This document shows positions 19,146 through 29,792 of a stretch of DNA of 64,000 bases, in pieces. Source of the DNA: Herbaspirillum robiniae (lineage in GTDB: Bacteria > Pseudomonadota > Gammaproteobacteria > Burkholderiales > Burkholderiaceae_D); assembly GCF_002213415.1 (NCBI RefSeq), contig NZ_NJGU01000010.1:221929-285928 (forward strand), given 5' to 3'. Under the pieces are notes generated by a model. The model was given only the letters and a program-made list of their open reading frames with translations. It was not told the origin of the DNA and made no database searches. The translations under genes were made by a program, and so were the position numbers. The stretch's first letter is position 1. The number at the start of each line of letters is the position of its first letter.

Positions 19146-20477
19146 ATGAAACAGCCTTCCTACCCCCGACATATCGACCTGGCGCCGGTGCCGCATGTGC
19201 AAGGCACGGTCAAGCTGCCGGGCTCGAAAAGCATCTCCAACCGCATCCTGCTGCTGGCCGCCCTGTCCGGCGGCACCACCCGCATCTTCGACCTGCTGGC
19301 GTCCGACGACACCCTGGTCATGCTGATGGCGCTGCAGACGCTGGGCGTGAAGTGGGAGCAGATCGAGGGCACCCAGGATTACATCGTGCATGGCGTCAAC
19401 GGTGTGCTGCCGGTGCACCAGGCCGATCTCTTCATGGGCAATGCCGGCACGGCGATCCGTCCGCTGACCGCGGCCCTGGCTGTGCTGGGCGGCGACTACA
19501 CGCTGCACGGCGTGCCGCGCATGCACGAGCGGCCCATCGGCGACCTGGTCGATGCGCTGAACGCGGTCGGCATGCATATCGAATACACCGGCAATCCCGG
19601 CTATCCGCCGCTGCACATCCGTCGCGGCACGCTCAATTCGCACCGCATGAAGGTGCGCGGCAACGTCTCCAGCCAGTTCCTGACGGCGCTCTTGATGGCC
19701 GCGCCGCTGATGGCGCGCGAAGAGGCGATGCAGATCGACGTGGTCGGCGAGCTGATCTCCAAGCCTTATATCGAGATCACGCTGAACCTGATGCGCCGCT
19801 TCGGCGTCGAGGTCGAGCGCGACGGCTGGCAACAGTTCACCATCCGCGCCGGCCAGCACTATCGCAGCCCCGGCAGCATCCACGTCGAAGGCGACGCCTC
19901 GTCGGCGTCCTACTTCCTGGCCGCAGGCGCGATCGCCGGCGGCCCGATCCGCGTCGAGGGCGTGGGCCGCGACAGCATCCAGGGCGACGTGCGCTTCGTC
20001 GAGGCGCTGCAGCAGATGGGCGCCACCATCACCATGGGCGAGAACTGGATCGAGGCGTCCTCCAACGGTCCGCTCAAAGCCATCGATACCGACTTCAATC
20101 ACATTCCCGATGCCGCCATGACCATCGCCGTGGCCGCGCTGTATGCCGACGGCCCCAGCACCCTGCGCAACATCGCCAGCTGGCGCGTCAAGGAAACCGA
20201 CCGCCTGGCCGCCATGGCCACCGAGCTGCGCAAGCTCGGCGCCGAGGTGGAGGAGGGCGAGGATTACCTCAAGGTCACCCCGCCGGCCGAGATCGGCAGC
20301 GCCGCCATCGACACCTATGACGACCACCGCATGGCCATGTGTTTCTCGCTGGCATCGCTGGACGGCGCCTTGCGCCGCGGCAACCGCGTCCGCATCAACG
20401 ACCCGAAGTGCGTGGCCAAGACCTTCCCCGATTATTTCGAGGTCTTCAAAAAGATTGCCGAGCAAACCTTGATCTGA
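19146..20477 (+). CDS. aroA: 3-phosphoshikimate 1-carboxyvinyltransferase (EPSP synthase)
   Basis: A 443-residue shikimate-pathway enzyme that joins shikimate 3-phosphate and PEP. Signatures: [17 protein letters not shown] (substrate loop), [17 protein letters not shown] (the NAGTA..R block conserved in EPSP synthases) and [19 protein letters not shown], and DDHRMAMCF near the end. The NAGTAIRP sequence with Gly and Pro in usual places suggests a glyphosate-sensitive class I enzyme; this is inference. The ATG at 19146 is chosen because it gives the normal N-terminus. Confidence 0.96.
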   Translation: MKQPSYPRHIDLAPVPHVQGTVKLPGSKSISNRILLLAALSGGTTRIFDLLASDDTLVMLMALQTLGVKWEQIEGTQDYIVHGVNGVLPVHQADLFMGNAGTAIRPLTAALAVLGGDYTLHGVPRMHERPIGDLVDALNAVGMHIEYTGNPGYPPLHIRRGTLNSHRMKVRGNVSSQFLTALLMAAPLMAREEAMQIDVVGELISKPYIEITLNLMRRFGVEVERDGWQQFTIRAGQHYRSPGSIHVEGDASSASYFLAAGAIAGGPIRVEGVGRDSIQGDVRFVEALQQMGATITMGENWIEASSNGPLKAIDTDFNHIPDAAMTIAVAALYADGPSTLRNIASWRVKETDRLAAMATELRKLGAEVEEGEDYLKVTPPAEIGSAAIDTYDDHRMAMCFSLASLDGALRRGNRVRINDPKCVAKTFPDYFEVFKKIAEQTLI

Positions 20478-20478
20478 T

Positions 20479-20500
20479 AAACCCTCTGTAAAGGGTTTTA
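20479..20500 (+). terminator. Weak hairpin between aroA and cmk
   Basis: Stem AAACCCT (20479-20485) with AGGGTTT (20492-20498), followed by TTATCG. The T-run is short, so it may act as an attenuator or mRNA end rather than a full terminator inside the supraoperon. Confidence 0.4.
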
Positions 20501-20531
20501 TCGCATAAATTATTTACTCGAACTGGTTTGC

Positions 20532-21200
20532 ATGGAAAAAGCAAAGATCCCGGTCATCGCCATCGATGGCCCCACCGCATCGGGCAAGGGCACGGTTGCG
20601 CAGAAGGTGGCCCAGCAGCTGGGCTTCCATTATCTCGACTCGGGCGCGCTGTACCGCCTGACCGCCTTGTCGGTGCTGCGCCGGGGCGTGGCCCTCAATG
20701 ACGAGCACGCGCTGGCCAAGGCGGCCGAACACCTGCACTGCCACTTCGACGGCGCCCATATCTTCCTGGCCAACGAGGATGTGACCCAGGCCATCCGCGC
20801 CGAAGAGGTCGGCAATACGGCCTCCAAGATTGCTGCTTTGATAACGGTTCGCCAAGCCCTGTACGGCCTGCAGCTGGGCTTTCGCAAGCCGCCCGGCCTG
20901 ATTGCCGACGGCCGCGACATGGGCACCGTGATCTTCCCGAACGCGCGCCTGAAGGTGTTTTTGACCGCGAGTGTGGAAGCGCGCGCCGAAAGACGCTATA
21001 AGCAATTGATTGACAAGGGTTTTTCTGCTAATATCGCAGACCTTTCCCGTGATTTGAGGGAACGCGACGAACGCGACATGAATCGTTCGTCCGCTCCCCT
21101 GAAGCCCGCGGAAGACGCATATCACCTGGATACTTCGAACATGACCGCTGACGAGGCGGTGCAGCAGGTGCTCAGTTGGTACGCCGCCCTGGGACATTGA
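20532..21200 (+). CDS. cmk: Cytidylate kinase
   Basis: A 222-residue P-loop kinase that phosphorylates CMP and dCMP. The Walker A motif is [17 protein letters not shown] (residues ~11-20), with LDSGALYR for the nucleotide-monophosphate site and [12 protein letters not shown] in the middle, all diagnostic of Cmk. The bacterial insert is present and the length is normal. It sits directly upstream of rpsA, the conserved cmk-rpsA pair of many proteobacteria, and probably shares transcripts with it. Confidence 0.96.
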   Translation: MEKAKIPVIAIDGPTASGKGTVAQKVAQQLGFHYLDSGALYRLTALSVLRRGVALNDEHALAKAAEHLHCHFDGAHIFLANEDVTQAIRAEEVGNTASKIAALITVRQALYGLQLGFRKPPGLIADGRDMGTVIFPNARLKVFLTASVEARAERRYKQLIDKGFSANIADLSRDLRERDERDMNRSSAPLKPAEDAYHLDTSNMTADEAVQQVLSWYAALGH

Positions 21201-21434
21201 CCGGCTTGAATTAAAGCCGGCCCGGCCCCATAAAGGCAGAGGCGAGCGGCAAGGCGGCTCGTGAAGTTGTTGTGCCCGTAGTGTCATTGGTGCCCGGCAG
21301 ATGCAAAGTCTGACGGGTGTTGATAAACCTAACCCGATATTCAATGCAGCCGGCGCAATGTTGTATGCGAGGGCGGCAGTGCAAGTCAGCGCGATTGCAT
21401 CGAACGGATACCGGCCAATCTTTCTTTTTCAATT
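21201..21434 (+). promoter_or_regulatory. rpsA leader region
   Basis: A 234-bp spacer between cmk and rpsA. It begins with a hairpin CCGGCTTGAATTAAAGCCGG (21201-21220) without a T-run. The AT content rises before rpsA (TTTCTTTTTCAATT) and no strong Shine-Dalgarno is present, which fits the unusual rpsA initiation known in E. coli, where S1 represses its own translation. No promoter was assigned. Confidence 0.4.
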
Positions 21435-23150
<1,716 letters not shown>

Positions 23151-23164
23151 TCCTTCGGGCCACG

Positions 23165-23470
23165 ATGACAAAGTCGGAGCTGATTGCCCGCTTGGCTGAG
23201 CGTTATCCGCAGCTGGTCGCTAAAGATGCGGATTACGCGGTCAAAACCATCCTCGATGCCATGGTCGACGCGCTTGCGACCGGCCAGCGCATCGAGATCC
23301 GGGGTTTTGGCAGCTTTGCGCTGAATCGCCGCCCGCCGCGTATCGGACGCAATCCCAAGTCCGGCGACAAGGTGATGGTTCCCGAAAAACGGGTGCCGCA
23401 CTTCAAGCCGGGCAAGGAATTGCGCGAACGCGTCGACGCGATGGTCGGCCAGCCTATCCGCGAGGATTGA
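23165..23470 (+). CDS. ihfB: Integration host factor subunit beta
   Basis: A 101-residue HU/IHF-family DNA-bending protein. Signature: [21 protein letters not shown], which covers the family motif and the beta-arm with the intercalating Pro. The start [17 protein letters not shown] is typical of IhfB. It works as a heterodimer with IhfA and assists sigma-54 promoters, recombination and replication. It is the last gene before a terminator. Confidence 0.96.
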   Translation: MTKSELIARLAERYPQLVAKDADYAVKTILDAMVDALATGQRIEIRGFGSFALNRRPPRIGRNPKSGDKVMVPEKRVPHFKPGKELRERVDAMVGQPIRED

Positions 23471-23575
23471 ACCGGCGGCGTCATCGTCCCAGGCAGCACT
23501 TGAGCAGCATCCGTTGGCAAGCCGCAGCACCCGGAGCCGCATGGCGAAAGGGTGTAAAGGCTTATCAACAAAATG

Positions 23576-23603
23576 AACGGCATCTTTGGATGCCGTTTTT
23601 TTT
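23576..23603 (+). terminator. Terminator of rpsA-ihfB
   Basis: Stem ACGGCATC (23577-23584) with GATGCCGT (23589-23596) and a 4-nt loop, followed by eight T residues. It ends the housekeeping supraoperon 100 bp after ihfB. Confidence 0.85.
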
Positions 23604-23785
23604 CACGTACAATTCCGCTTTGACCTCAGAAGCGAGAGATTCCGGGCCGATTTTCCGGGATGGCGCAACAATATTGCGCGCGTCGATGAGCGGGCGCAAA
23701 GCGAGCCGCTCGATTTTTCCGTTCAATGCTCACGTTCGCTTTTGGCGTTCGGGGTTCACGTTCGGTTGTCACGCGCGGTTGTCTC

Positions 23786-23827
23786 GCTCGTTTTTTAAGC
23801 TCGTTTTTAAGCTCGTTTTTAAGCTCG
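23786..23827. repeat. Short tandem repeat before lapA
   Basis: Three consecutive copies of the 12-bp unit GCTCGTTTTTAA (the first has one extra T) plus a partial fourth GCTCG. It lies 45 bp upstream of lapA in the 401-bp gap between ihfB and lapA. The rest of that gap (23604-23785) has no recognised feature apart from being the likely lapA promoter region. Confidence 0.75.
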
Positions 23828-23871
23828 CTTCTCAGGCCATCATATCGACCAGCCCAAAAGAGGATTACGCC

Positions 23872-24198
23872 ATGAAAATAATTTCCCGATTGATCGCGGC
23901 CATCCTGTTCGTCTTCTTCTTTTTCTTCGCGCTGCGCAATACCCAGGAAGTGACCATGCATTTCTTCCTCGGCTATGAGCGCACCGACCCGCTGGTGCTG
24001 GTGCTGCTGGCGTTCTTCGTGATCGGCGCCGTACTGGGCGTGCTGGCGATGACGCCGATGGTGTTCCGCCATCGCCGTGAAGCGGCGCGCTACAAGAAGG
24101 CGCTGGCGCAGATCCAGAAGCAGCAGGACGAGATCGCCCAGGCCCAGGCGCAGCCGCCGCAGCCGGACAGCGTGATCACCGCTCAGCACATCCTCTAA
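23872..24198 (+). CDS. lapA: Lipopolysaccharide assembly protein A
   Basis: A 108-residue inner-membrane protein (LapA/YciS, DUF1049). Two membrane helices (residues ~4-22, LIAAILFVFFFFFALRNTQ, and ~41-66, LVLVLLAFFVIGAVLGVLAM) are followed by a cytoplasmic coiled tail (RREAARYKKALAQIQKQQDEI). The NTQEV-F block after TM1 is the DUF1049 signature. LapA works with LapB in controlling LPS synthesis through FtsH and LpxC. The start is the ATG at 23872 (preceded by GAGGATTACGCC); longer upstream frames are not coding. lapB follows at 16 bp. Confidence 0.92.
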   Translation: MKIISRLIAAILFVFFFFFALRNTQEVTMHFFLGYERTDPLVLVLLAFFVIGAVLGVLAMTPMVFRHRREAARYKKALAQIQKQQDEIAQAQAQPPQPDSVITAQHIL

Positions 24199-24214
24199 TC
24201 TTTTCTCCCACTTT

Positions 24215-25390
24215 ATGGAATTTGAATTCTGGTGGTTGCTCGGCATCCCCGTCTTTTTCGGACTGGGCTGGATCGCCGCGCGGGTTGACATCAACCAGCT
24301 GTTGTCCGAGTCGCGCAGCCTGCCGCGCGGCTACTTCAAGGGCCTGAATTTCCTGCTCAACGAGCAACCCGACAAGGCCATCGACGCCTTCATCGAAATC
24401 GTCAAGCTCGATCCCGAAACGGTGGATCTGCATTTCGCGCTGGGCAACCTGTTCCGCCGCCGCGGAGAGACCGAGCGCGCCATCCGCGTGCACCAGAACC
24501 TGCTGGCGCGTCCCGACCTGCCGGCCGAGCATCATGGGCATGCCCTTTACGAGCTGGGCCAGGATTACCTGAAAGCCGGCCTGCTGGACCGCGCCGAAGA
24601 GACCTTCAACAAGCTGATCGACACCCAGTACAGCGCCCAGGCCGGCCGCGCATTGCTGGAAATCTACCAGCGCGAAAAGGAATGGGCGCGCGCCATCTCC
24701 GCCGCCGAGATCCTGCAGGCCACCGGCGCCGGCGGACGCCAGCGCGAGATCGCCCAGTTCTATTGCGAACTGGCCGCCGACGAGCTGGTGCGCACCAACG
24801 CCGACGCCGCCATCGAACTGCTGGACAAGGCGCTGGCCGCCGACCGCAAGAGTGTGCGCGCCACCATGCTGCTGGGCGACGCGCTGCGCGCCAAGGGCGA
24901 CATCGAAGGCGCGCTGGAAACCTGGCGCCGCGTCGAGCACCAGAGCGTGCCGCATACGGCCCTGGTGGCGCGCCGCCTGATGGATGGCTACCTCGCCGTC
25001 GGCCGCCCGCAGGAGGGTATCAACCTGCTGCGCGCCTACCTGGCTGAAGCGCCGTCGATCGACCTGCTGGAAGTGGTGTTCCAGGCGGTGCTGGACGCCG
25101 ACGGCGTGGAAGCCGCCAACAGCCTGGTCAGCGAGGAGCTGCGCCGCACCCCTACGCTGCTGGGCCTGGACAAATTCCTCGAAGCGCGCATGATGACCGC
25201 GCCGCTCAACGTGCGCCCCGAGCTGTCGGTGGTCAAGACCCTGGTGCACGGTTACACCCAGAAGCTGGCGCGTTATCAGTGCAGCCACTGCGGCTTCAAG
25301 GCGCGCCAGTTCTACTGGCAGTGCCCGGGCTGCAGCCACTGGGAAACCTATCCGCCGCGTCGTACTGAAGAACTGAATGTAATGAACTGA
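24215..25390 (+). CDS. lapB: Lipopolysaccharide assembly protein B
   Basis: A 391-residue protein with an N-terminal membrane anchor (WWLLGIPVFFGLGWIAARVD), about nine TPR repeats, and a C-terminal rubredoxin-like zinc site with two Cys pairs (YQCSHCGFKARQ... CPGCSHW). This is the LapB/YciM architecture. LapB presents LpxC to FtsH for degradation and links LPS synthesis with transport. It is translated just after lapA and is followed by sugar-nucleotide genes (ugd, hldA) also used for LPS or exopolysaccharide, so the block serves the cell envelope. Confidence 0.95.
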   Translation: MEFEFWWLLGIPVFFGLGWIAARVDINQLLSESRSLPRGYFKGLNFLLNEQPDKAIDAFIEIVKLDPETVDLHFALGNLFRRRGETERAIRVHQNLLARPDLPAEHHGHALYELGQDYLKAGLLDRAEETFNKLIDTQYSAQAGRALLEIYQREKEWARAISAAEILQATGAGGRQREIAQFYCELAADELVRTNADAAIELLDKALAADRKSVRATMLLGDALRAKGDIEGALETWRRVEHQSVPHTALVARRLMDGYLAVGRPQEGINLLRAYLAEAPSIDLLEVVFQAVLDADGVEAANSLVSEELRRTPTLLGLDKFLEARMMTAPLNVRPELSVVKTLVHGYTQKLARYQCSHCGFKARQFYWQCPGCSHWETYPPRRTEELNVMN

Positions 25391-25426
25391 GGCCGCAGCG
25401 CCGTTTTTTGAGAATCTGGACCAATC

Positions 25427-26800
25427 ATGAAAATCACCATTATCGGCACCGGCTACGTTGGCCTGGTCACCGGTGCCTGCCTGGCGGAGCTGGGCAACGA
25501 CGTTTTCTGCCTGGACGTTGACCAATCCAAGGTCGACATCCTCAACAGCGGCGGCATTCCGATCCATGAGCCGGGCCTGGACGACGTGGTGGCGCGCAAC
25601 CGCGCCGCCGGCCGCCTGCAGTTCTCCACCGACGTCGCCGCCAGCGTGGCCCACGGCGACGTGCAGTTCATTGCCGTGGGCACGCCGCCCGACGAAGACG
25701 GGTCGGCTGACCTGCAGTACGTGCTCGCCGCCGCGCGCAACATCGGTCGTCACATGGACGGCTTCAAGGTCGTGGTCGACAAATCGACCGTGCCGGTAGG
25801 GACCGCCGACAAGGTCACGGCGGCCATTGCCGATGAACTGGCCAAACGCGGCAAGAACGAGGGTTTCTCGGTCGTCTCCAATCCCGAGTTCCTGAAAGAG
25901 GGCGCGGCGGTGGAGGACTTCATGCGTCCCGACCGCATCGTCATCGGCCACGACCAGACCACCGAAGGCCTGCGCGCCCACGCGCTGATGAAGAAGCTGT
26001 ACGCGCCCTTCAACCGCAACCATGAGCGCACCTACTGGATGGACGTGCGTTCGGCCGAATTCACCAAGTACGCCGCCAACGCCATGCTGGCCACCCGCAT
26101 CTCGTTCATGAACGAGCTGGCCAACCTGGCCGACAAGGTCGGCGCCGACATCGAGGCCGTGCGCCACGGCATCGGCTCGGACCCGCGCATCGGCCACAGC
26201 TTCCTGTATGCCGGTTGCGGCTACGGCGGCTCCTGCTTCCCCAAGGATGTGCAGGCGCTGGAGCGCACTGCGCGCGACTACGATCAGGATCTGCTGATCC
26301 TGCGCGCGGTCGAGCAGGTGAACGATTTCCAGAAGCACGTGCTGGGCAAGAAGGTGGTCAAGCGCTTCGGCGACGACCTGAGCGGCAAGCACTTCGCGGT
26401 CTGGGGCCTGGCGTTCAAGCCCAACACCGACGACATGCGCGAAGCCTCGTCGCGCGTGCTGATCGGCGAGCTGGTGCGCCGCGGCGCCACCGTCGCCGTC
26501 TACGATCCGGTGGCGATGAAGGAAGCCGGGCGCGTGCTGAAGCTGGATTTTGCCGACGATGCCAAGCTGTTCGATCGCATCAGCTTCGCCGCCAATCCGA
26601 TGGCCGCCCTGGGCGACGCCGATGCGCTGGCGATCGTAACCGAGTGGAAGGCCTTCCGCAGCCCGGACTTCGATCGCGTCAAGGCGGCATTGAAGAATCC
26701 GGTGATCTTCGACGGCCGCAACCTGTTCGAGCCGCAAGTGATGGCCGACATCGGCATTGAATACCACGGCATCGGCCGTTCTATCTTGACTCGTGGATAA
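25427..26800 (+). CDS. ugd: UDP-glucose 6-dehydrogenase
   Basis: A 457-residue NAD-dependent enzyme that oxidises UDP-glucose twice to UDP-glucuronate. The N-terminal NAD motif is [21 protein letters not shown], the catalytic Cys lies in [16 protein letters not shown] (near residue 268), and the C-terminal UDP-binding domain starts near [20 protein letters not shown]-glucuronate feeds exopolysaccharide and possibly LPS modification. Its stop lies four bases before the hldA start, so translation may be coupled. Confidence 0.96.
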   Translation: MKITIIGTGYVGLVTGACLAELGNDVFCLDVDQSKVDILNSGGIPIHEPGLDDVVARNRAAGRLQFSTDVAASVAHGDVQFIAVGTPPDEDGSADLQYVLAAARNIGRHMDGFKVVVDKSTVPVGTADKVTAAIADELAKRGKNEGFSVVSNPEFLKEGAAVEDFMRPDRIVIGHDQTTEGLRAHALMKKLYAPFNRNHERTYWMDVRSAEFTKYAANAMLATRISFMNELANLADKVGADIEAVRHGIGSDPRIGHSFLYAGCGYGGSCFPKDVQALERTARDYDQDLLILRAVEQVNDFQKHVLGKKVVKRFGDDLSGKHFAVWGLAFKPNTDDMREASSRVLIGELVRRGATVAVYDPVAMKEAGRVLKLDFADDAKLFDRISFAANPMAALGDADALAIVTEWKAFRSPDFDRVKAALKNPVIFDGRNLFEPQVMADIGIEYHGIGRSILTRG

Positions 26801-26804
26801 GACG

Positions 26805-27740
26805 ATGGAAAACACTATCACCGCCGCCTGGAATACCGCCCGCATCCTGATCGTGGGCGACGTGATGCTGGACCGCTACTGGTTCGGCGAAGTCAACCGC
26901 ATTTCGCCCGAGGCGCCGGTGCCGGTGGTGCGCGTCGAGAAGCGCGAAGAGCGCTTGGGCGGCGCAGCCAACGTCGCACGCAATACCGCCAGCCTAGGCG
27001 CCAGGACGGCGCTCCTGGGCGTGACCGGGGACGATGAACCGGCGCGCGTGGTGGATGCCATGCTGGGCGAGATGGGCATCGCCAGCCATCTCAACCGCGA
27101 CGCTTCGATCTCCACCATCGTCAAGCTGCGCGTGATCGGTCGCCAGCAGCAGCTGGTGCGCATCGACTTCGAGGAAGCGCCGACCGACACCGTGCTGCGC
27201 GACAAGCTCACGCAGTTCAATTCGCTGGTGGCCAACTACGACGTCATCATCTTCTCCGACTACGCCAAGGGCAGCCTGGTCAACGTCGCCGAGATGATCG
27301 CCACCGCCCGCCAGCAGGGCAAGCGTATCCTGGTCGACCCCAAGGGCGACGATTTCGCGCGCTACGCCGGCGCTTCGATCCTGACGCCGAACAAGTCCGA
27401 GCTGGTGCGCATCGTCGGTCAGTGGAAAGGCGAAGAAGACCTCACCGCGCGCGCGCAGAACCTGCGCGCCTCGCTGAACCTGGAAGCGCTGCTGTTGACG
27501 CGCTCCGAGGAAGGGATGAGCCTGTACCGCGAAGGCGACGTGCAGCATTTCCCGACCATGGCGCGCGAGGTGTTCGACGTTTCCGGCGCCGGCGACACCG
27601 TCATCGCCACGCTGGCGGTGATGCTGGGCGCGGGCGCATCGCTGGTGGATGCGGTCACCATGGCCAACCGCGCCGGTGGCATCGTGGTCGGCAAGCTGGG
27701 TACGGCGACCGTCACGCGCGAGGAGCTGCTCGGCGCCTGA
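26805..27740 (+). CDS. hldA: D-glycero-beta-D-manno-heptose-7-phosphate kinase
   Basis: A 311-residue PfkB/ribokinase-family kinase (RfaE domain I). N-terminal LIVGDVMLDRYWFGEVNRISPEAPVPVV and the C-terminal anion-hole motif DVSGAGDTVIATLA with the catalytic Asp are visible. It phosphorylates heptose 7-phosphate at C1 for ADP-heptose synthesis in the LPS core. It lacks the nucleotidyltransferase domain of E. coli HldE, so a separate HldC is needed elsewhere. The ATG at 26805 is chosen over GTG at 26793, which would overlap ugd. Confidence 0.92.
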   Translation: MENTITAAWNTARILIVGDVMLDRYWFGEVNRISPEAPVPVVRVEKREERLGGAANVARNTASLGARTALLGVTGDDEPARVVDAMLGEMGIASHLNRDASISTIVKLRVIGRQQQLVRIDFEEAPTDTVLRDKLTQFNSLVANYDVIIFSDYAKGSLVNVAEMIATARQQGKRILVDPKGDDFARYAGASILTPNKSELVRIVGQWKGEEDLTARAQNLRASLNLEALLLTRSEEGMSLYREGDVQHFPTMAREVFDVSGAGDTVIATLAVMLGAGASLVDAVTMANRAGGIVVGKLGTATVTREELLGA

Positions 27741-27808
27741 CAGGGCCGGCGCAATCGCGGCGCGTTTCTAGTTGAATTTCTGTCAACACCCCTTTGCGGG
27801 CGTCGTTG

Positions 27809-27851
27809 AACAAAGGCAGCGGCATCTCCGGATGCGCTGCCTTTTGTTTTT
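27809..27851 (+). terminator. Terminator of the lapA-hldA operon
   Basis: Long stem in two segments: AACAAAGGCAGCG with CGCTGCCTTTTGTT, and inner GCATC with GATGC, followed by T5. It lies 68 bp after hldA and shortly before the comEA-like gene. Confidence 0.85.
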
Positions 27852-27878
27852 CTGACCACTATCCAGAAAGGATCGAGC

Positions 27879-28256
27879 ATGTTGAAGAAATTCCTGTTGT
27901 TCATCGCAAGCTTCGCCCTGGCCGCCGGCATGGCATTCGCCCAGGTCGACGTCAACAAGGCCGACCAGGCTTCCCTCGACGGCGTGCGCGGCATCGGCCC
28001 CGCGATGTCCAAGCGTATCCTCGAGGAGCGCCAGAAGGGCGGCAGCTTCAAGGATTGGGACGACCTGCAGAAGCGGGTCAAGGGCATCAAGGAGAAAAGC
28101 GCCGCCAAGCTCTCCGCCAATGGCCTGACGGTCAACGGCCAGGCCAAGCCGGGCGCGGCGGCGCAGGCCGGCAAGACCGGCGGAAAACCGATGAAAGGCG
28201 ACAAGCCGGCAGCCGTCGCCCAGGCCGGCGACAAGCCCGACACCGCCCGGAAGTAA
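27879..28256 (+). CDS. ComEA-like helix-hairpin-helix DNA-binding protein
   Basis: A 125-residue secreted protein. Residues 1-21 form a signal peptide (LLFIASFALAAGMAFAQ), then a ComEA-type double HhH domain (VDVNKADQASLDGVRGIGPAMSKRILEER, GGSFKDWDDLQKRVKGI) and a basic Ala/Gly/Lys tail. Proteins of this type bind double-stranded DNA in the periplasm and pull it in during transformation; whether this organism is competent is not known. AAAGGATC precedes the ATG. It stands alone between two terminators. Confidence 0.88.
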   Translation: MLKKFLLFIASFALAAGMAFAQVDVNKADQASLDGVRGIGPAMSKRILEERQKGGSFKDWDDLQKRVKGIKEKSAAKLSANGLTVNGQAKPGAAAQAGKTGGKPMKGDKPAAVAQAGDKPDTARK

Positions 28257-28269
28257 TCCTCCCCGGAAC

Positions 28270-28300
28270 ACGGCAACCGTGCACCACGGTTGCCGTTTTC
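28270..28300 (+). terminator. Terminator of the comEA-like gene
   Basis: Perfect 12-bp stem ACGGCAACCGTG / CACGGTTGCCGT with a CAC loop, followed by TTTC. It lies 13 bp after the stop codon. Confidence 0.85.
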
Positions 28301-28650
28301 GTTCATCAGGCCGATGGATGGCCGTCCATGATCGATGCGGCGATCCGGGCCGGGCCGACAGAGCCGTGCCGAATGCTGACACATCGATAAGTAATCGCTT
28401 GTTTCTCGAAAAATTTGAGGTTAAAGTTGGTCGAAACACAGGCTGGCGAACGGCATGGATCGTGCGTCGCCCGCGTCAGCCGACCAATGCCCCCGGAATG
28501 GCGGCCAGAGGGCGCCGTGCCGGGAAGTGCCTTGCTTGATGCAGAGCGCAGAACGCAGGATGCAAGGCGCAGGACAGGAAGGACGGGCCGGACAGGGACG
28601 ATGCCTTGCCGGTCCGGAGCATGTTTCTCGTCAACCACTGCAGATGAATC
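28301..28650. other. 350-bp intergenic region before the GGDEF gene
   Basis: Contains the presumed promoter of the GAF-GGDEF gene. A purine-rich stretch around 28545-28605 repeats GCAGA/GGA-type words loosely. Short open frames here have no ribosome site or coding character. Nothing else was recognised. Confidence 0.4.
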
Positions 28651-29625
28651 ATGAAAATCGCCGAGCTCCCACCCAATGAAGCAGCCCGCATCGAGGCCCT
28701 GCATTCGCTGCATATCCTGGACACTCCGCCCGAAGAGCGCTTCGACCGCCTGACGCGGCTGGCGCGGCGGCTGTTCGACGTGCCCATCGCCGTGGTGACG
28801 CTGATCGACGTCAACCGCCAGTGGTTCAAGTCCTGCGTCGGCCTGGGCGACGCCACCGAAACCGAGCGCGAAGTCTCCTTCTGCTCGCATGCCATCCTGA
28901 CCGACGACATCACCGTGGTGCCGGACGCTACCCAGGATGACCGTTTTTCCGGCAATCCCCAGGTCACCGGCGAGCCGTATATCCGCTTCTATGCCGGCTG
29001 CCCGATCAAGAGCGAGAGCGGCTACAACCTGGGCACTCTGTGCCTGGTCGACATGAAGCCGCGGCCCTTCGATGCGGACGACCGCGCGTTGCTGAGAGAC
29101 CTTGCCGCCATGGTCGAGCAGGAGCTGACGGCGGTGAAGCTGGCCACCATCGACGACCTCACCAAGCTGTCCAACCGCCGCGGCTTCGAGTCGCTGGCGC
29201 AGCATGCGCTGGGCCTGTGCAAGCGGGTATCGCGCCCGGCCAGCCTGCTGTATTTCGACCTGGACATGTTCAAGCAGATCAACGACCGCTTCGGCCACGC
29301 CGAAGGCGATACCGCGCTGATGAATTTCTCCTCGCTGCTGGCCGGCAACTTCCGCGAGTCCGACGTCATCGGCCGCCTGGGCGGCGACGAGTTCGCCGTC
29401 TTCCTCACCAACACCTCGATGGCCGAGGCGCAGCCGGTGCTCCAGCATTTCGAGCGCGCGGTGCAGCAGTTCAACCAGCACGCGATGCGCGAATACGACC
29501 TGCGCTACAGCGTCGGCGTGGTCGAATTCAGCCCGGCCGTGCACCAGTCGGTGGCCGAGCTGATGCAGAACGCCGATGCCCTGATGTACGAGCAGAAGGC
29601 CAGGCGCAAGGCCGCGGCGGTCTGA
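28651..29625 (+). CDS. GAF-GGDEF diguanylate cyclase
   Basis: A 324-residue cytoplasmic protein. Residues ~15-155 form a GAF-like sensor of the family that starts NEAARIEALHSLHILDTPPEERFDRLTRLA. Residues ~165-320 are a GGDEF domain: the active site GGDEF is at 244-248 and the inhibitory site RxxD is present as RESD at 235-238, five residues upstream, so the enzyme should make c-di-GMP and be product-inhibited. No membrane helix is seen. The cyclase is transcribed alone; the ligand of its GAF domain is unknown. Confidence 0.93.
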   Translation: MKIAELPPNEAARIEALHSLHILDTPPEERFDRLTRLARRLFDVPIAVVTLIDVNRQWFKSCVGLGDATETEREVSFCSHAILTDDITVVPDATQDDRFSGNPQVTGEPYIRFYAGCPIKSESGYNLGTLCLVDMKPRPFDADDRALLRDLAAMVEQELTAVKLATIDDLTKLSNRRGFESLAQHALGLCKRVSRPASLLYFDLDMFKQINDRFGHAEGDTALMNFSSLLAGNFRESDVIGRLGGDEFAVFLTNTSMAEAQPVLQHFERAVQQFNQHAMREYDLRYSVGVVEFSPAVHQSVAELMQNADALMYEQKARRKAAAV

Positions 29626-29792
29626 GTTTCCCCTTTCGCAAGAGCCGGGGCGGTGGAATGCATTCCATCGCCCCGGCTTGCGGCCGTGCCGGGATTTGTT
29701 GGAGGGAGGGGCGGGCCATATCAAAGGGGATGCCGGCGGCGAAATAGCTTAAAATGCCCCCCTGAGCCAAAAAGCCGATTGCAGCCAACCCC

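Noticed and set aside
23786..23827. Regular repeats considered as a CRISPR remnant
   Set aside because: Units are directly adjacent and 12 bp long, with no spacers and no cas genes.
24176..26845. An 889-codon minus-strand open frame across lapB and ugd
   Set aside because: It spans two certain genes and their gap on the other strand; composition is that of an antisense shadow.
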